A stretch of 64,000 bases of DNA from Methanocella paludicola SANAE (lineage in GTDB: Archaea > Halobacteriota > Methanocellia > Methanocellales > Methanocellaceae), in NCBI RefSeq assembly GCF_000011005.1, contig NC_013665.1, positions 1,461,001-1,525,000 of the forward strand, in the 5' to 3' direction. A model generated the notes under the pieces. That model had not been told where the DNA came from and searched no databases. It saw nothing but the letters and a program-made list of their open reading frames with translations. How positions within the stretch are numbered: the stretch's first letter is position 1; each line of letters opens with the position of its first letter. Both the position numbers and the translations under genes were made by a program. This document shows, in pieces, positions 44,396 through 53,886 of the stretch.

Positions 44396-44989
44396 ATGAA
44401 AAAAAGAAAGCTGGAAATGGTGCTGGAACAGGTCAAGGGCTTCGAGTCCCCGGACGTACGGCGGGAGCAGTACGCCACGCCGGCGGTCGTAGCGGCCGAG
44501 CTCCTGTATTTCGCCTACATGAACGGCGATCTCCAGGGGAGCGTCGCGGACCTGGGATGCGGCACGGGCGTGCTGGCCATCGGCGCCGGCCTGCTCGGAA
44601 CAAAAAAGATTATAGGCATTGACAGTGATATACGTGCGCTAGAAATAGCGAAGAAAAACGCGAGCCAGCTCGACGTGGACATAGCATGGGTTTGCTGCGA
44701 CGTGAGAGACTTTTGCGGACGTTTCGACACGGTGGTCATGAACCCGCCCTTTGGAGCGCAAGAAAAAGGGAATGATAGGCCCTTTTTGGAGAAAGCCCTG
44801 GAAATCGGCACCGCCATTTACACCATACACAATGCGGGCTCCGCCGATTTTGTCAGGGGCTTCATTGCAGGCAGGGGTACCATAACCGATATCGTCACAC
44901 TCAAGTTCCCCATCCGGCACACCTTTAAATTTCATACAAAAGAGATCGCGTATATAGACGTCGAGCTATACAGGATATTAAGCAAGTAA
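44396..44989 (+). CDS. METTL5-like N6-adenine/rRNA methyltransferase
   Basis: 197 residues from MKKRKLEMVLEQVKGFESPD; the upstream extension to 44159 is antisense to the peptidase gene. SAM-binding VADLGCGTGVLAIGAGLLG and the catalytic NPPFGAQ place it with archaeal METTL5-type enzymes, whose human counterpart methylates A1832 of 18S rRNA. TATA-like taatatatt at about 44370 precedes it. csl4 follows after 14 bp: information-processing operon. Confidence 0.87.
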   Translation: MKKRKLEMVLEQVKGFESPDVRREQYATPAVVAAELLYFAYMNGDLQGSVADLGCGTGVLAIGAGLLGTKKIIGIDSDIRALEIAKKNASQLDVDIAWVCCDVRDFCGRFDTVVMNPPFGAQEKGNDRPFLEKALEIGTAIYTIHNAGSADFVRGFIAGRGTITDIVTLKFPIRHTFKFHTKEIAYIDVELYRILSK

Positions 44990-45003
44990 AGCAGGGAAAG
45001 AAC

Positions 45004-45570
45004 ATGCCAGAAATTGGAGATTTTGTAATACCCGGCGACATGATAGGCACATCAGAGGAGTTCCTGCCGGGAAAGGGCACTTACGAGGATAGAGGCAACA
45101 TCTATGCCATCATGACAGGCCGCCTGACCTATGATAAAAAGGAGAGAAGCGTATCCGTGGACCCGGTCACCAACATTCCGCCCACCCCGAAAGAGGGCGA
45201 TATTGTCATCGGCCGCGTGACGGACATCAAGGGTTCCGTGGCGCTGGTGGAGCTGTCCCGAATCAAGGGCCACCTCGACCGCGAAATAGCAGGGAACACC
45301 CAGGCAGCGATACACATCTCGAACGTGAAAGACTCGTACGTGCAGGACCTGGCCAGGGAGTTCGGCTACCAGGACATCGTCAAGGCGAAGGTCATCGACA
45401 CCCGGAACATGCGCCTGTCCACCGTGGACAAGAACCTGGGCGTGCTGACATCGCAGTGCCCCCGCTGTAAGGTGAACCTCGTCTTCGAGAACGGTAAGCT
45501 TAAATGCCCGAAGTGCGAGAAGAGGGAGTCCAGGAAATTATCCTCGGACTATGGCAAGGGCATCATTTAA
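45004..45570 (+). CDS. csl4: Exosome RNA-binding subunit Csl4
   Basis: 188 residues. N-terminal domain with VIPGDMIGTSEEFLPGKGTY, central S1 domain (GDIVIGRVTDIKGSVALVEL; AAIHISNV), C-terminal zinc ribbon (CPRCKVNL...CPKCEKRESR). It caps the archaeal exosome and helps bind RNA substrates and DnaG. rpoL follows after 10 bp, as in many euryarchaea. Confidence 0.95.
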   Translation: MPEIGDFVIPGDMIGTSEEFLPGKGTYEDRGNIYAIMTGRLTYDKKERSVSVDPVTNIPPTPKEGDIVIGRVTDIKGSVALVELSRIKGHLDREIAGNTQAAIHISNVKDSYVQDLAREFGYQDIVKAKVIDTRNMRLSTVDKNLGVLTSQCPRCKVNLVFENGKLKCPKCEKRESRKLSSDYGKGII

Positions 45571-45580
45571 GGTGAATCTA

Positions 45581-45868
45581 ATGGAGATCAAGGTATTAAA
45601 TAAGACGGACACGGAGATCGAGGTCGAGATCAAGGGCGAGGACCACACGCTGATGAACGCGCTCAAGTCCGCCCTGTTAAGGGATAAGGCCGTCAAGGTC
45701 GCCACGTACGATATCGTGTACCCGGGCATAAGTAACCCGATCCTTTATATCAGGACGAGCAAGTCCGAGGACCCGATCGACGCCCTGAAGAAGGCCTCGA
45801 AGGACCTCGCGGACGAGTGCGAGACGTTCATCGACCTGTTCAATAAGAAGGCAAAGGCAAGGGCGTAA
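45581..45868 (+). CDS. rpoL: DNA-directed RNA polymerase subunit L
   Basis: 95 residues from MEIKVLNKTDTEIEVEIKGE. The hallmark DHTLMNALKSALL and YPGISNPILYIRT identify RpoL (Rpb11 counterpart), which pairs with subunit D in polymerase assembly. Start preceded by ttaaggtgaatcta. Part of the csl4 cluster. Confidence 0.96.
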   Translation: MEIKVLNKTDTEIEVEIKGEDHTLMNALKSALLRDKAVKVATYDIVYPGISNPILYIRTSKSEDPIDALKKASKDLADECETFIDLFNKKAKARA

Positions 45869-45904
45869 CTTTTTCGCCTCTTTTTTCTTTATATTCTTTT
45901 ATTT

Positions 45905-46438
45905 ATGAGCGATATTGTAGTATTACGGCTGGGCCACAGGCCTGAAAGGGACGCCCGCGTGACCACGCACGTCGGGCTCACGTCCCGGGCGCTGGGCGCC
46001 GCCGGCATGCTGCTGACCTCGGACGATAAGTCGGTCGCGGAGAGCATCGAGCGTGTCGATAAGAGCTGGGGCGGCGGGTTCTGGGTGCGCATCGGCGTCG
46101 GCTATCGCTCGGAGATCCGTAAGTGGAAGGAGTCCGGCGGCATCGTCGTCCACATGACCATGTATGGCATTAACATGCCTGACTGTATCGAGCACATCCG
46201 GGACGAGTTCAAAACGAAAGGCGTCATGGTCGTCGTAGGTGCCGAAAAAGTGCCCGGCGACGTGTATCAGCTCGCAGATTATAATATCGCGGTGGGCAAC
46301 CAGCCGCATTCGGAGATAGCTGCGCTGGCCCTGTTCCTGGACTGGCTACAGCAGGGCAGGGAATTCGGGAAGACGTTCAGCGACGGCGAGCTCAGGATAA
46401 TACCCTGCGAGCACGGGAAGAACGTGGAAAGGACGTAG
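45905..46438 (+). CDS. trm56: tRNA (cytidine(56)-2'-O)-methyltransferase
   Basis: 177-residue SPOUT enzyme that methylates the ribose of C56 in the T loop of archaeal tRNAs. Characteristic: VVLRLGHRPERDARVTTHVG at the N-terminus, VDKSWGGGFWVRIG, VHMTMYG, and the knot segment DYNIAVGNQPHSEIAALALF. The following ATP-grasp gene starts six bases after its stop. Confidence 0.95.
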   Translation: MSDIVVLRLGHRPERDARVTTHVGLTSRALGAAGMLLTSDDKSVAESIERVDKSWGGGFWVRIGVGYRSEIRKWKESGGIVVHMTMYGINMPDCIEHIRDEFKTKGVMVVVGAEKVPGDVYQLADYNIAVGNQPHSEIAALALFLDWLQQGREFGKTFSDGELRIIPCEHGKNVERT

Positions 46439-46443
46439 GCAGC

Positions 46444-47517
46444 ATGAAGTCGGTCTTAATCGTCGGCTATAATGCCAGGGTCATGGCGTGCCCTGCCCAT
46501 CGAGCTGGTTATAAGGCTTATTCGCTTAGTCATTACGATGATATGGACCTCGTACAGTGCGTCGAAAAAAACTTTACGTTTAGCGGCGACCTGCCCCGGG
46601 ATATCAGGCCATGGCTTCAGCAGACCCATGCGGAAAAAGTCGTCCTGGGCTCGGGCTTCGAAGACATCGACCTGCCGGCGTCGCTGGTGCTCGGCAACGA
46701 CCCGAAGATCGCCCGCAACGTGGTCAATAAGGTCTGGCTGGCCGAAAAGCTGAGGAAGCTCGGCATGCCGCACCCTCACATTTATAAGAATAAGAAGGAC
46801 GTGACGTTCCCTTGCGTCGCCAAGCCCATCAAAGGCGGCGGAGGCATTAAGAACTACCTGGTCAAGGATGCATCGATGCTTCCCGAAGGCGACGAGTACT
46901 TCTTCCAGGAGTACGTGACCGGAAAACCCCTGAGCGTATCCGTGCTTTCGACGGGAAGTGAGGCCATGCCCATATGCGTGAACGAGATCCTCGTGGGAAA
47001 GAAGTGGCTGGGACAGGATAAGGAATTCGGGTACTGCGGTAACGTGACACCGTACAGGACCCGCTTTGAAAAGCAGATGTTCGACATCGCTCGTGAGCTG
47101 ATACCGGCGCTGGGCCTGGTCGGGCACAATGGCATCGACTTCATCGTGAATAAAGACGGCCCCAGGATCCTGGAGATCAACCCCCGGTTTACCGGCGCCG
47201 TCGACTCGGCCGAGCTTGCTATCGAGGATAATCTCTTTAAGGCGCACGTTGATGCCATCGACGGTAAGCTCCATGAGTATAAAATAAAGCGCTATGGAGT
47301 AAAGGCCATCATGTTTGCCCGTAAGCACACAGTAGTCAGGGGTAACCTTCTCAAGCCCATGATCGCCGACGTGCCCCGGAAAGGTAACGTTTACGAGAAC
47401 GGCGAGGCGATCTGTACCATAATGGGCGCCGGAAAAACCCGGGGAGATGCGGTCGGCCGCCTGAAAGAGCGCCTCAGCTATGTCAAGAAAAACCTGGACA
47501 TATCCCGTTCCGGGTAA
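46444..47517 (+). CDS. ATP-grasp enzyme of unknown substrate
   Basis: 357 residues. N-terminal pre-ATP-grasp segment (LIVGYNARVMACPAHRAGY), central nucleotide-binding lobe (FPCVAKPIKGGGGIKNYLVK, FFQEYVTGKPLSVSVL) and the metal-binding end DFIVNKDGPRILEINPRFTG. It is related to carbamoyl-phosphate synthase-like ligases of methanogens. It would couple a carboxylate to an amine using ATP; which one cannot be said. Placed between trm56 and tfe. Confidence 0.82.
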   Translation: MKSVLIVGYNARVMACPAHRAGYKAYSLSHYDDMDLVQCVEKNFTFSGDLPRDIRPWLQQTHAEKVVLGSGFEDIDLPASLVLGNDPKIARNVVNKVWLAEKLRKLGMPHPHIYKNKKDVTFPCVAKPIKGGGGIKNYLVKDASMLPEGDEYFFQEYVTGKPLSVSVLSTGSEAMPICVNEILVGKKWLGQDKEFGYCGNVTPYRTRFEKQMFDIARELIPALGLVGHNGIDFIVNKDGPRILEINPRFTGAVDSAELAIEDNLFKAHVDAIDGKLHEYKIKRYGVKAIMFARKHTVVRGNLLKPMIADVPRKGNVYENGEAICTIMGAGKTRGDAVGRLKERLSYVKKNLDISRSG

Positions 47518-47591
47518 CGTATATAAGCCATCAAAGAAATATTATTAGCAAATATCACGATATTTTATGATCATGCCGTAAGGGTGAAAAT

Positions 47592-48104
47592 GTGTCCGTT
47601 TTAGATAATGAAGCGATCAGAGGCTATATAAAGAAGCTTGTAGGGGACGATGGAATGAAGATCGTCGAGAAGATGATCGAGAACGTTCCGGATAAGGAGG
47701 TCACGGACGAGAAGGTACAGGAGATCAGCGGCATCAACCTGAACCTGGTCCGCAAGACGCTCTACATATTGTATGAAAATCACCTCGCGGAGTACAGGCG
47801 GGAAAGGGACAAGGACAGCGGCTGGCTGACTTACCTGTGGAAGCTCGACCTGGACAACGCCGAGAACATGCTCAAGAACGAGACGAGGAAGCTGATCAAG
47901 AAGCTGGAAAGGCGCCTTGAGTTCGAGAACAACGAGTTCTATGTCTGCGAGGATGACGAGCATCACCGCATCCTGTTCGACTATGCCATGGACGCGAACT
48001 TCACCTGCCCGGTGGACGGCTCGCCGATGGTCTACTACGATAACAATGAGGAAAAGCAGGCGCTGCAGGAACGGATCGAGAAGCTCAAGATCGCGATGAA
48101 GTAA
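47592..48104 (+). CDS. tfe: Transcription factor E (TFE alpha) with degenerate zinc ribbon
   Basis: 170 residues. An extended winged helix (1-105; GINLNLVRKTLYILYENHLA, YLWKLDLDNAENML) is followed by the ribbon region. GTG start eight bases after agggtga. In the ribbon only C119 and C139 remain; the partner cysteines of the usual CxxC pairs are replaced (CEDD at 119-122 and CPVD at 139-142). H124/H125 might compensate or metal binding may be lost. TFE assists promoter opening by archaeal RNA polymerase. Confidence 0.92.
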   Translation: MSVLDNEAIRGYIKKLVGDDGMKIVEKMIENVPDKEVTDEKVQEISGINLNLVRKTLYILYENHLAEYRRERDKDSGWLTYLWKLDLDNAENMLKNETRKLIKKLERRLEFENNEFYVCEDDEHHRILFDYAMDANFTCPVDGSPMVYYDNNEEKQALQERIEKLKIAMK

Positions 48105-48110
48105 AGTACG

Positions 48111-48812
48111 ATGCCTTCCTTGAAAAAACAGGACGCTCTTGCTCTTTTAAAAAAATACGGTGCCGACAGGCGGGTCATGGAGCACATCCTCGCTGTACGT
48201 GACTACGCCATGGAGATAGCCGGTAAGGTCGACTGCGACCGGGACCTTGTTGAAGCCGGCGCTCTTTTACACGATATCGGCCGCACGAAGTCCCATGGCA
48301 TGGACCATGCCATTATCGGCGCTGAGATCCTGAGAAAAGAAGGCTTGGACGAAAGGATCGTCAATATCGTGGAGCGCCATATCGGCGCCGGCCTGACGGC
48401 CGAGGAGGCGGAAAAGCTGGGCCTGCCGCCTAAGGACTACGTGCCGAAGACCATCGAGGAAAAGATCGTCTGCCATGCCGACAATCTTATCGGAAGCACG
48501 GAACGCGTGTCCATCCAGGATACGGTCGCGATGGCGAAGAAGAAGTGGTTCCCTGAGTCCGTAGAACGGCTTATTAGCATGCATTTTGAGGTGTTCAGGC
48601 CTGATATCGTCATTCTCAGTGAAAATGCGTCTGGCGGCGATCTGGAGCGTTTGAGACGTATAGCGGATAAGTATCTGAAGAGTTTCGACCTGCTCTATAA
48701 GTTAAATGTTGATAATGGTATAGCCCGGCTGGCGCTTTATGGCCAGGATAGCGCAAAGGCTGCCAGGTACCTTATTTCTAAAGGTATAGCCGATCCCGCT
48801 AACACTTCTTAG
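48111..48812 (+). CDS. HD domain phosphohydrolase (TIGR00295 type)
   Basis: 233 residues with the HD metal site: HILAVRDYAMEIAGKV, GALLHDIGRTKSHGMDHAII and ERHIGAGLTAEEA, then HADNLIGSTERV. Matches the archaeal TIGR00295 group; nucleotide or phosphoester substrate unknown. Starts six bases after tfe. Its last 14 bases overlap the convergent small gene. Confidence 0.88.
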   Translation: MPSLKKQDALALLKKYGADRRVMEHILAVRDYAMEIAGKVDCDRDLVEAGALLHDIGRTKSHGMDHAIIGAEILRKEGLDERIVNIVERHIGAGLTAEEAEKLGLPPKDYVPKTIEEKIVCHADNLIGSTERVSIQDTVAMAKKKWFPESVERLISMHFEVFRPDIVILSENASGGDLERLRRIADKYLKSFDLLYKLNVDNGIARLALYGQDSAKAARYLISKGIADPANTS

Positions 48813-49104
48813 CCTGCTTCCGCAAGTCCTCGACGCGGCCTTCGGTCATGGAGTTATTGTATCGTAGCGTTGCCAGGTACTCGGCATCGTCCACCACAAA
48901 GAGAATGTCCTGCGTCTTATGGTCGCCCTGGCTCTGAATAGGCGTAAATCGCTTAATACTCTCCTTCCCCGCTATGGACCGTATTTTATCCAGGATGCGG
49001 TCGCGGATCGCCAGCCGCTCTTCGCCGCGGCCCTGGTCATCCATAGACGGATGAGGCTTTTCTTGTATTACGATACCCTCGATCTCTTCCAATTTGCCGA
49101 ACAT
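48799..49104 (-). CDS. Hypothetical protein
   Basis: 101 residues, charged, helix then strand pattern (LAIRDRILDKIRSIAGKESI; DILFVVDDAEYLATLRYNNS). No family recognised. Overlaps the HD gene convergently by 14 bp. A TATA-like ttatatgctg lies upstream near 49125. Confidence 0.5.
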   Translation of the reverse strand: MFGKLEEIEGIVIQEKPHPSMDDQGRGEERLAIRDRILDKIRSIAGKESIKRFTPIQSQGDHKTQDILFVVDDAEYLATLRYNNSMTEGRVEDLRKQAKKC

Positions 49105-49184
49105 ACAGATCCAGCATATAATAAATCGGCAGGGAAATAAAATTTTACTGCGAATATCATCTAATGGGCAGATTTTCCGATGAT

Positions 49185-49787
49185 TTAGAAGAACACCTCG
49201 TCTTTAGTGAAGCGTACTTTTTTCAGCGGCTTATCCGCGGCATATCCCAGGGCGACGAGCAGGGTTGGGACGAGGCCTGGCGGAAGCTCGAGTATGCGGG
49301 CCAGCTCTTTAGCGTTGAATCCGCCGAAGAGCGATGAGTCAAAGCCCAGGGACCTGGCCCCGTTTACCGCGTTACCGACCGCCAGGAACACATCCCATTG
49401 CGAACGGCTAAGCCTCTCCTGTGGCTCCCGGGCCATGATCATCTTTGCCACCGTCGCCATGTGCTCGATGACGTCTTCCGGATACCCGGCAGCCTTCATT
49501 TTTTCATCAAGGCGTTTCCAGTGATCGTTAAGTTCCTTATTCGCACAGAAAACGAGAAGGTGAGAGCAGGTCTTTACCTTTTCATGGTTGAATGGCATTA
49601 TGGCGGGCAGGAGCTTTTCTTTAACGGCCGGGTCGGATATGACCTTGATCTTCCACGGCTGAAGGTTATCGGCGGACGGTGCATATCTTACTACATCGAA
49701 TAGCTCAGTGAGCTTCGCTTCGTCGATCTTTCTCCCGTCGAACTTTTTAACATTATAACGCTGCTGGACCAGGTCCTTGAAATCCAT
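49185..49787 (-). CDS. Nitroreductase family flavoprotein
   Basis: 200 residues. FMN-binding nitroreductase fold: QQRYNVKKFDGRKI at the N-terminus, VVRYAPSADNLQPWKIKVIS, a middle GNAVNGARSLGFDSSLFGGF and LPPGLVPTLLVALGYAADKP. NADH- or ferredoxin-linked reduction of an unknown substrate. Promoter-like tatatataaatattatata (about 49820) precedes it. Confidence 0.88.
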   Translation of the reverse strand: MDFKDLVQQRYNVKKFDGRKIDEAKLTELFDVVRYAPSADNLQPWKIKVISDPAVKEKLLPAIMPFNHEKVKTCSHLLVFCANKELNDHWKRLDEKMKAAGYPEDVIEHMATVAKMIMAREPQERLSRSQWDVFLAVGNAVNGARSLGFDSSLFGGFNAKELARILELPPGLVPTLLVALGYAADKPLKKVRFTKDEVFF

Positions 49788-49952
49788 GTTCTATATCTCC
49801 CCGACGATCGGACAATGCTATATATAAATATTATATATTTATTATATTTATATGGCACGTATTAGAGGCATATAAATAACTAGCAGTTCCATTCCAGGCC
49901 GGTATGGTCTAGTTAAAAACTATATCTATAAATAAAAAAGAGCCTACGCCGC

Positions 49953-50456
49953 TCACTGAATCGTAACGCTCTTGACGCTCTTCAGCTTCCGCAGCTCGCT
50001 CACGAGCTCGCCCGGGATCACGTCGTTCGTGATGACGGTCATCTTAGGCTCGTCGGTGAAGAACGGGTCGTCGGTGACAGCCTGGCGGATGCTCAGGTTG
50101 AACATGGATATGACGGAAGTGACATCGTTCAGGATCCCGATGTTCTGTGCGTTATCGGGAGTTATGATGATCACGCCGAGGCCCAGAAGCGGGGCCACAT
50201 CCTTAAAGGAGGCGATGGAATGAATGTTCATGAAAACGCGCTTCAATATATCGTCCTTGAGGATCATCTCGGTCGTCGCGTCCACGACGCGCCGGTCCAC
50301 ACCTACTTCCCTGGCGATCTGCGTGTGCGGTATCTCGATCCTGCCCGAAACTACATGGCCCTGCCCGTCGACCTGAAAGCCCCGCTCAAGTAAGAGCCTT
50401 ACCACTTTTTCCTGGGAAGGCATGCCCTTGAACTTTCCGATGATCTCGCTCCACAT
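49953..50456 (-). CDS. Amino-acid metabolism regulator with ACT domain (COG2150-like)
   Basis: 167 residues. An N-terminal helix-turn-helix (EKVVRLLLERGFQVDGQGHV...TQIAREVGVDRRVVDATTEM) is joined to a C-terminal ACT-type domain (GLGVIIITPDNAQNIGILND, VISMFNLSIRQAVTDDPFF). It probably senses an amino acid and controls transcription (inference). Promoter faces the nitroreductase gene at 50509. Confidence 0.8.
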   Translation of the reverse strand: MWSEIIGKFKGMPSQEKVVRLLLERGFQVDGQGHVVSGRIEIPHTQIAREVGVDRRVVDATTEMILKDDILKRVFMNIHSIASFKDVAPLLGLGVIIITPDNAQNIGILNDVTSVISMFNLSIRQAVTDDPFFTDEPKMTVITNDVIPGELVSELRKLKSVKSVTIQ

Positions 50457-50508
50457 AACCTCAGTCCTTCTTCGTCATATTTGCATCCGATACTAAATAA
50501 AGGTTATT

Positions 50509-51066
50509 TTATTTGAGCTGGCGGCCGTACTTGTTCCTGAACACGGTCTCAGTTATCGGCTTCCGCGAGTCGGCGCGGATGGCGGACCTCATGGCCGAGC
50601 CCACTAAGCTTTTTAGCGGATTTTCCTCCGGATACCCGAGCGGCGTGACCGCTACTACTCTCATGTTTTCCGGTATATCCAGCGCCCTCTTAACGGAGTC
50701 TTCGTCGAACATGCCGCCTATCCAGCAGGTGCCGAGTCCTTCGGCCGCTGCGGCAAGAATGAGGTGCTCCATGGATATGCCCGCGTCGAGCATATAATAG
50801 TCCTTGCCACCCTTGTGTCCCGAGTTCGACGGGTCGGCGCAGGTGATGATGAGCATGGGCGCGCCCCACCCTACAACTATGCCTGATACGATATTCGGGA
50901 ACAGAGCCGGGTCATCGACGACCACATATCGTGTACATTGCCTGTTCGCCCAGCTAGGCGCCCACCGGGCTGCCTCGAGAATCCTTTCGAGCACGTCTTC
51001 CGGCACCTTTTTAGCCGTGTATTTCCTGATACTCTTCCTGTTCTTTATAACTTCGTAGAATTCCAT
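50509..51066 (-). CDS. Nitroreductase family flavoprotein
   Basis: 185 residues: IKNRKSIRKYTAKKVPEDVL, EAARWAPSWANRQCTRYVVV, then GTCWIGGMFDEDSVKRALDI and VVAVTPLGYPEENP. A second, clearly different member of the family from the one at 49185. Substrate unknown. It lies 13 bp downstream of the RaSEA gene and could be part of the archaeosine transcript. Confidence 0.9.
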   Translation of the reverse strand: MEFYEVIKNRKSIRKYTAKKVPEDVLERILEAARWAPSWANRQCTRYVVVDDPALFPNIVSGIVVGWGAPMLIITCADPSNSGHKGGKDYYMLDAGISMEHLILAAAAEGLGTCWIGGMFDEDSVKRALDIPENMRVVAVTPLGYPEENPLKSLVGSAMRSAIRADSRKPITETVFRNKYGRQLK

Positions 51067-51079
51067 GCCCGTTACCTCG

Positions 51080-52099
51080 CTAATAGATCAACGGTGAACC
51101 GAACGTCCAGCCCTCGAGCTCCAGCGTCTTTTCCCATAGCAGGCGGCAGTCGCACTTCAGTCCGTCGAACGACCTGATGTCCTGGGTCATCGAATATTTT
51201 CTAATTGCGTCCGCAAATTCGTAGTCGCACACGTGGCAATTGTGAGGCCCGCGTGCCTGGCCTGCCGCAAGCGGATCGGACATGATCACGGAGTTCGTCT
51301 TTCCGTGCACGCGCTTAATGATTTCGACGATGGTCCAGAGCCATGGCGGCCTGTAGGCGTTCTTCCTGAACAGTTCGTCAACGATGGTGCCCCGCTGCAC
51401 GTTGCACAGGTTAATTGATATCGTGCCGGCGTATGGCGCAGCATCAAGCACGGACTTAATCATGTCCTCCATCGCGTCCTTCTCCGTGAGGAACGGCGGC
51501 TTCAGTAGAAGGTAGGCCTTCGTGGTTATACCGTACTTTGCGGCCGTCTCGCTCGCTTTAACGAAATCCTTGAACAGGAAATTTTTATTGATACAGTCGA
51601 TGCGGACCTTATCGTTAGATGTCTCCAGGCCGATGGCCACTTCAAGACGGACGCCATGCTTTTTCGCGTCCTCCATTGCCTTGTCAGTGACGAACTCGGG
51701 CCTGGTCTCGATGATGACCTTCGATGCCTTCTTCGACAGGCCGGAAAGTATCTCGTCCCTCGCCTTTTCCGGCACCTCGCTTTTATCGAAAAAGCTGCCG
51801 GAGGTGAAAAGCTTGACCACGCTGCCGTCGATCCTTTCTTCTACGGAGCGGTATTGGGCTAAAATGTCCTCGACGGTAGGCGGGGTGATTGCGGCGTCAT
51901 AGGTATAACCGCACATCGTGCAGCCTCCTTTTTGCGCCCAGTAGCAGCCCTTTGTCCTGAATATGATGGTGTTGGACTTCACCGCCTTACCGTCCAGCAG
52001 GTCCTCGCCGGTCCAGAAGCCCACCGGCTCCGTAGGCGGATAAGGCTTGATGCGCTGTCTCTTCCTTATGTCCTGCATCACGTCGCTTAACTGAGTCAT
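51080..52099 (-). CDS. raSEA: Archaeosine synthesis radical SAM protein RaSEA
   Basis: 339 residues. Radical SAM cluster motif CTMCGYTYDA preceded by GCYWAQKGG, ETRPEFVTD, and later cysteines CHVCDYEF and CDC. Together with ArcS it converts the ArcS lysine adduct at G15 of tRNA to archaeosine (known for RaSEA). ATG overlaps the arcS stop by four bases, giving translational coupling. Confidence 0.9.
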   Translation of the reverse strand: MTQLSDVMQDIRKRQRIKPYPPTEPVGFWTGEDLLDGKAVKSNTIIFRTKGCYWAQKGGCTMCGYTYDAAITPPTVEDILAQYRSVEERIDGSVVKLFTSGSFFDKSEVPEKARDEILSGLSKKASKVIIETRPEFVTDKAMEDAKKHGVRLEVAIGLETSNDKVRIDCINKNFLFKDFVKASETAAKYGITTKAYLLLKPPFLTEKDAMEDMIKSVLDAAPYAGTISINLCNVQRGTIVDELFRKNAYRPPWLWTIVEIIKRVHGKTNSVIMSDPLAAGQARGPHNCHVCDYEFADAIRKYSMTQDIRSFDGLKCDCRLLWEKTLELEGWTFGSPLIY

Positions 52100-53886
52100 G
52101 ATAATTTCTCCACATGCCTGAGCTCCACGGCCATACCCCTCGTGGACAATGTCATCTCATATCCGCTCATTTTCGCCTTGCCGACTGCAATAGCCTTAGG
52201 CCCTTTTACCAGGACGTCGTCGCCCGGCCTGATCTGCATGCTCGCTCCGATGACGCCGGGCGCCAGTACGCTGCCCTTCGGGATGAAGTCGCCGATCTCT
52301 ACGACGTAGTCCGGCTCGAGCCTCATGCGCCTTGCCCCTTCCAGCGTTAGCGACAGCGAGCCGAAGTCGGGCGATATGGAGCACAATTGCTCTTTACCGT
52401 CAAAAAGGACAAACCTCGGGAACTTGCCCCGGACCATTCCATTATCAGGAACCAGCAGCCTGCCTTTGCCGGCGCCGAACTCATAGTCGGCCATGCCGCG
52501 GAACATGTCCAGCATCGTCTCTTTCATGCCCCTCGGCCTCGTGCCAAGCTCCGAAGCTGCAGCGCCGATGGCTTCTACCAGGCTCGCCAGCGACTCGTCG
52601 CTTGTGATGCGCCCTTTCGATGTGAATACCATGTCACAGCCCGTTTGTTTGCAGACCTCCACGTATGGGCCCTCAACGTGGGCTATGACCTTCTTAAAGT
52701 GATGCGTGTCTATGTAGTCCCGAAGGCAGGTCGAGACCCACTGCCGCTCTTCCAGGTCCCACACGCCTGTGACCGTAACATCATAGTGTGCGGCCGGATA
52801 GACCAGTTCCAGTTCCCTTGGTACGACACCCATGGGCGATGTCAATATCAGCTCGTGCACGTAGCTCCGGTACTTGCCTAGCGCCCTGGCCAGGGCCATG
52901 TGAGATTGAGAAGTCGAATATGGCTTCCTCGCCGAGCAGGGAATAATAAGGAGAATGTCACCTTCGGCCTGGAACCGTCCCATGACACGCTCCGCAAAGC
53001 GCCTCACTTCGACACGGTTCTGGGATTCGGCCGAGCAGGCCAGAAGCTCCGAGGACCGGTAGGTGGGCGTGCGCTGTTCAAGGTAATTATACTGGGCGTC
53101 GGCCAGCCTGAGCAGTCCGGTAAGCCATGGCCGGGAGCGGCACTGCTTTTCCACGTACTCCCGCAGCATGCCCCGGCGGATATGGAGCCTTACGCGTTTT
53201 AGCTCCTCCTCGAGCTTCAGGTAATTATGCCGGGCCAGGAGCGCATAGCGTTCGGCCGCAGGCAGCGACTTCAAGCCATCGGCCGCGCGGCTACGACAGA
53301 TCTCGCATGTGCAGGGCAGGTCCGATAGCTCATCGAGCTTGAACTCGCCATCCTCAGTCAAGTAAAGGCCCTGGTAGGCCTTCGCCGTGATCAGCACATC
53401 GTCGACGACGTCAGCGCCCATATAAATTAATAAGGAGAGGTTCTCTGGGGTGGCCAGCGCGGGCACGTAAAGGGCAGTATCGGGCATCGCCGAAGCCCTG
53501 ATCTTGATAAAGCTCTCCAGAAGCGAACGCGAGTCGCCCTCGATGGCACGGGCGCCCGCCATAACGTACATATCGGCACCTTCAACTAACCAGTCAGGGT
53601 GAACGACCGCCCCCCTGGGCGCCTCTTTACAGGCATTCTCCCGGACGGGTGGCGTGAATAGCTGCACGAACTCACTGCCGACACGATAAGGAAGCCCCAC
53701 ATGCGGAGGCACATTAAAAGCATCGATGGCGCAGGAAACGGTTTCATTGAGCAGGGCACTCCCGCCATTCATTATTATACCCTCGGGCGGCCGCTCGATG
53801 TAAGGAGTCTCTATGCCGCCCCTGACCAGGAGCCTTCCCAGTCTCGCGGCGCCGTCCCTGTGCGTGACCTCGAAAAAACGCGTCAA
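52096..53886 (-). CDS. arcS: Archaeosine synthase ArcS
   Basis: 596 residues. TGT-like N-terminal half (FEVTHRDGAARLGRLLVRGG; HPDWLVEGADMYVMAGARAI), a cysteine cluster CTCEICRSR, the DUF5591 core (LLIIPCSARKPYSTSQSHMA; LTSPMGVVPRELELVYPAAH), and a C-terminal PUA domain (IRPGDDVLVKGPKAIAVGKA). It attaches lysine to preQ0 at position 15 of tRNA; RaSEA, encoded next, completes archaeosine. Confidence 0.94.
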   Translation of the reverse strand: MTRFFEVTHRDGAARLGRLLVRGGIETPYIERPPEGIIMNGGSALLNETVSCAIDAFNVPPHVGLPYRVGSEFVQLFTPPVRENACKEAPRGAVVHPDWLVEGADMYVMAGARAIEGDSRSLLESFIKIRASAMPDTALYVPALATPENLSLLIYMGADVVDDVLITAKAYQGLYLTEDGEFKLDELSDLPCTCEICRSRAADGLKSLPAAERYALLARHNYLKLEEELKRVRLHIRRGMLREYVEKQCRSRPWLTGLLRLADAQYNYLEQRTPTYRSSELLACSAESQNRVEVRRFAERVMGRFQAEGDILLIIPCSARKPYSTSQSHMALARALGKYRSYVHELILTSPMGVVPRELELVYPAAHYDVTVTGVWDLEERQWVSTCLRDYIDTHHFKKVIAHVEGPYVEVCKQTGCDMVFTSKGRITSDESLASLVEAIGAAASELGTRPRGMKETMLDMFRGMADYEFGAGKGRLLVPDNGMVRGKFPRFVLFDGKEQLCSISPDFGSLSLTLEGARRMRLEPDYVVEIGDFIPKGSVLAPGVIGASMQIRPGDDVLVKGPKAIAVGKAKMSGYEMTLSTRGMAVELRHVEKLS

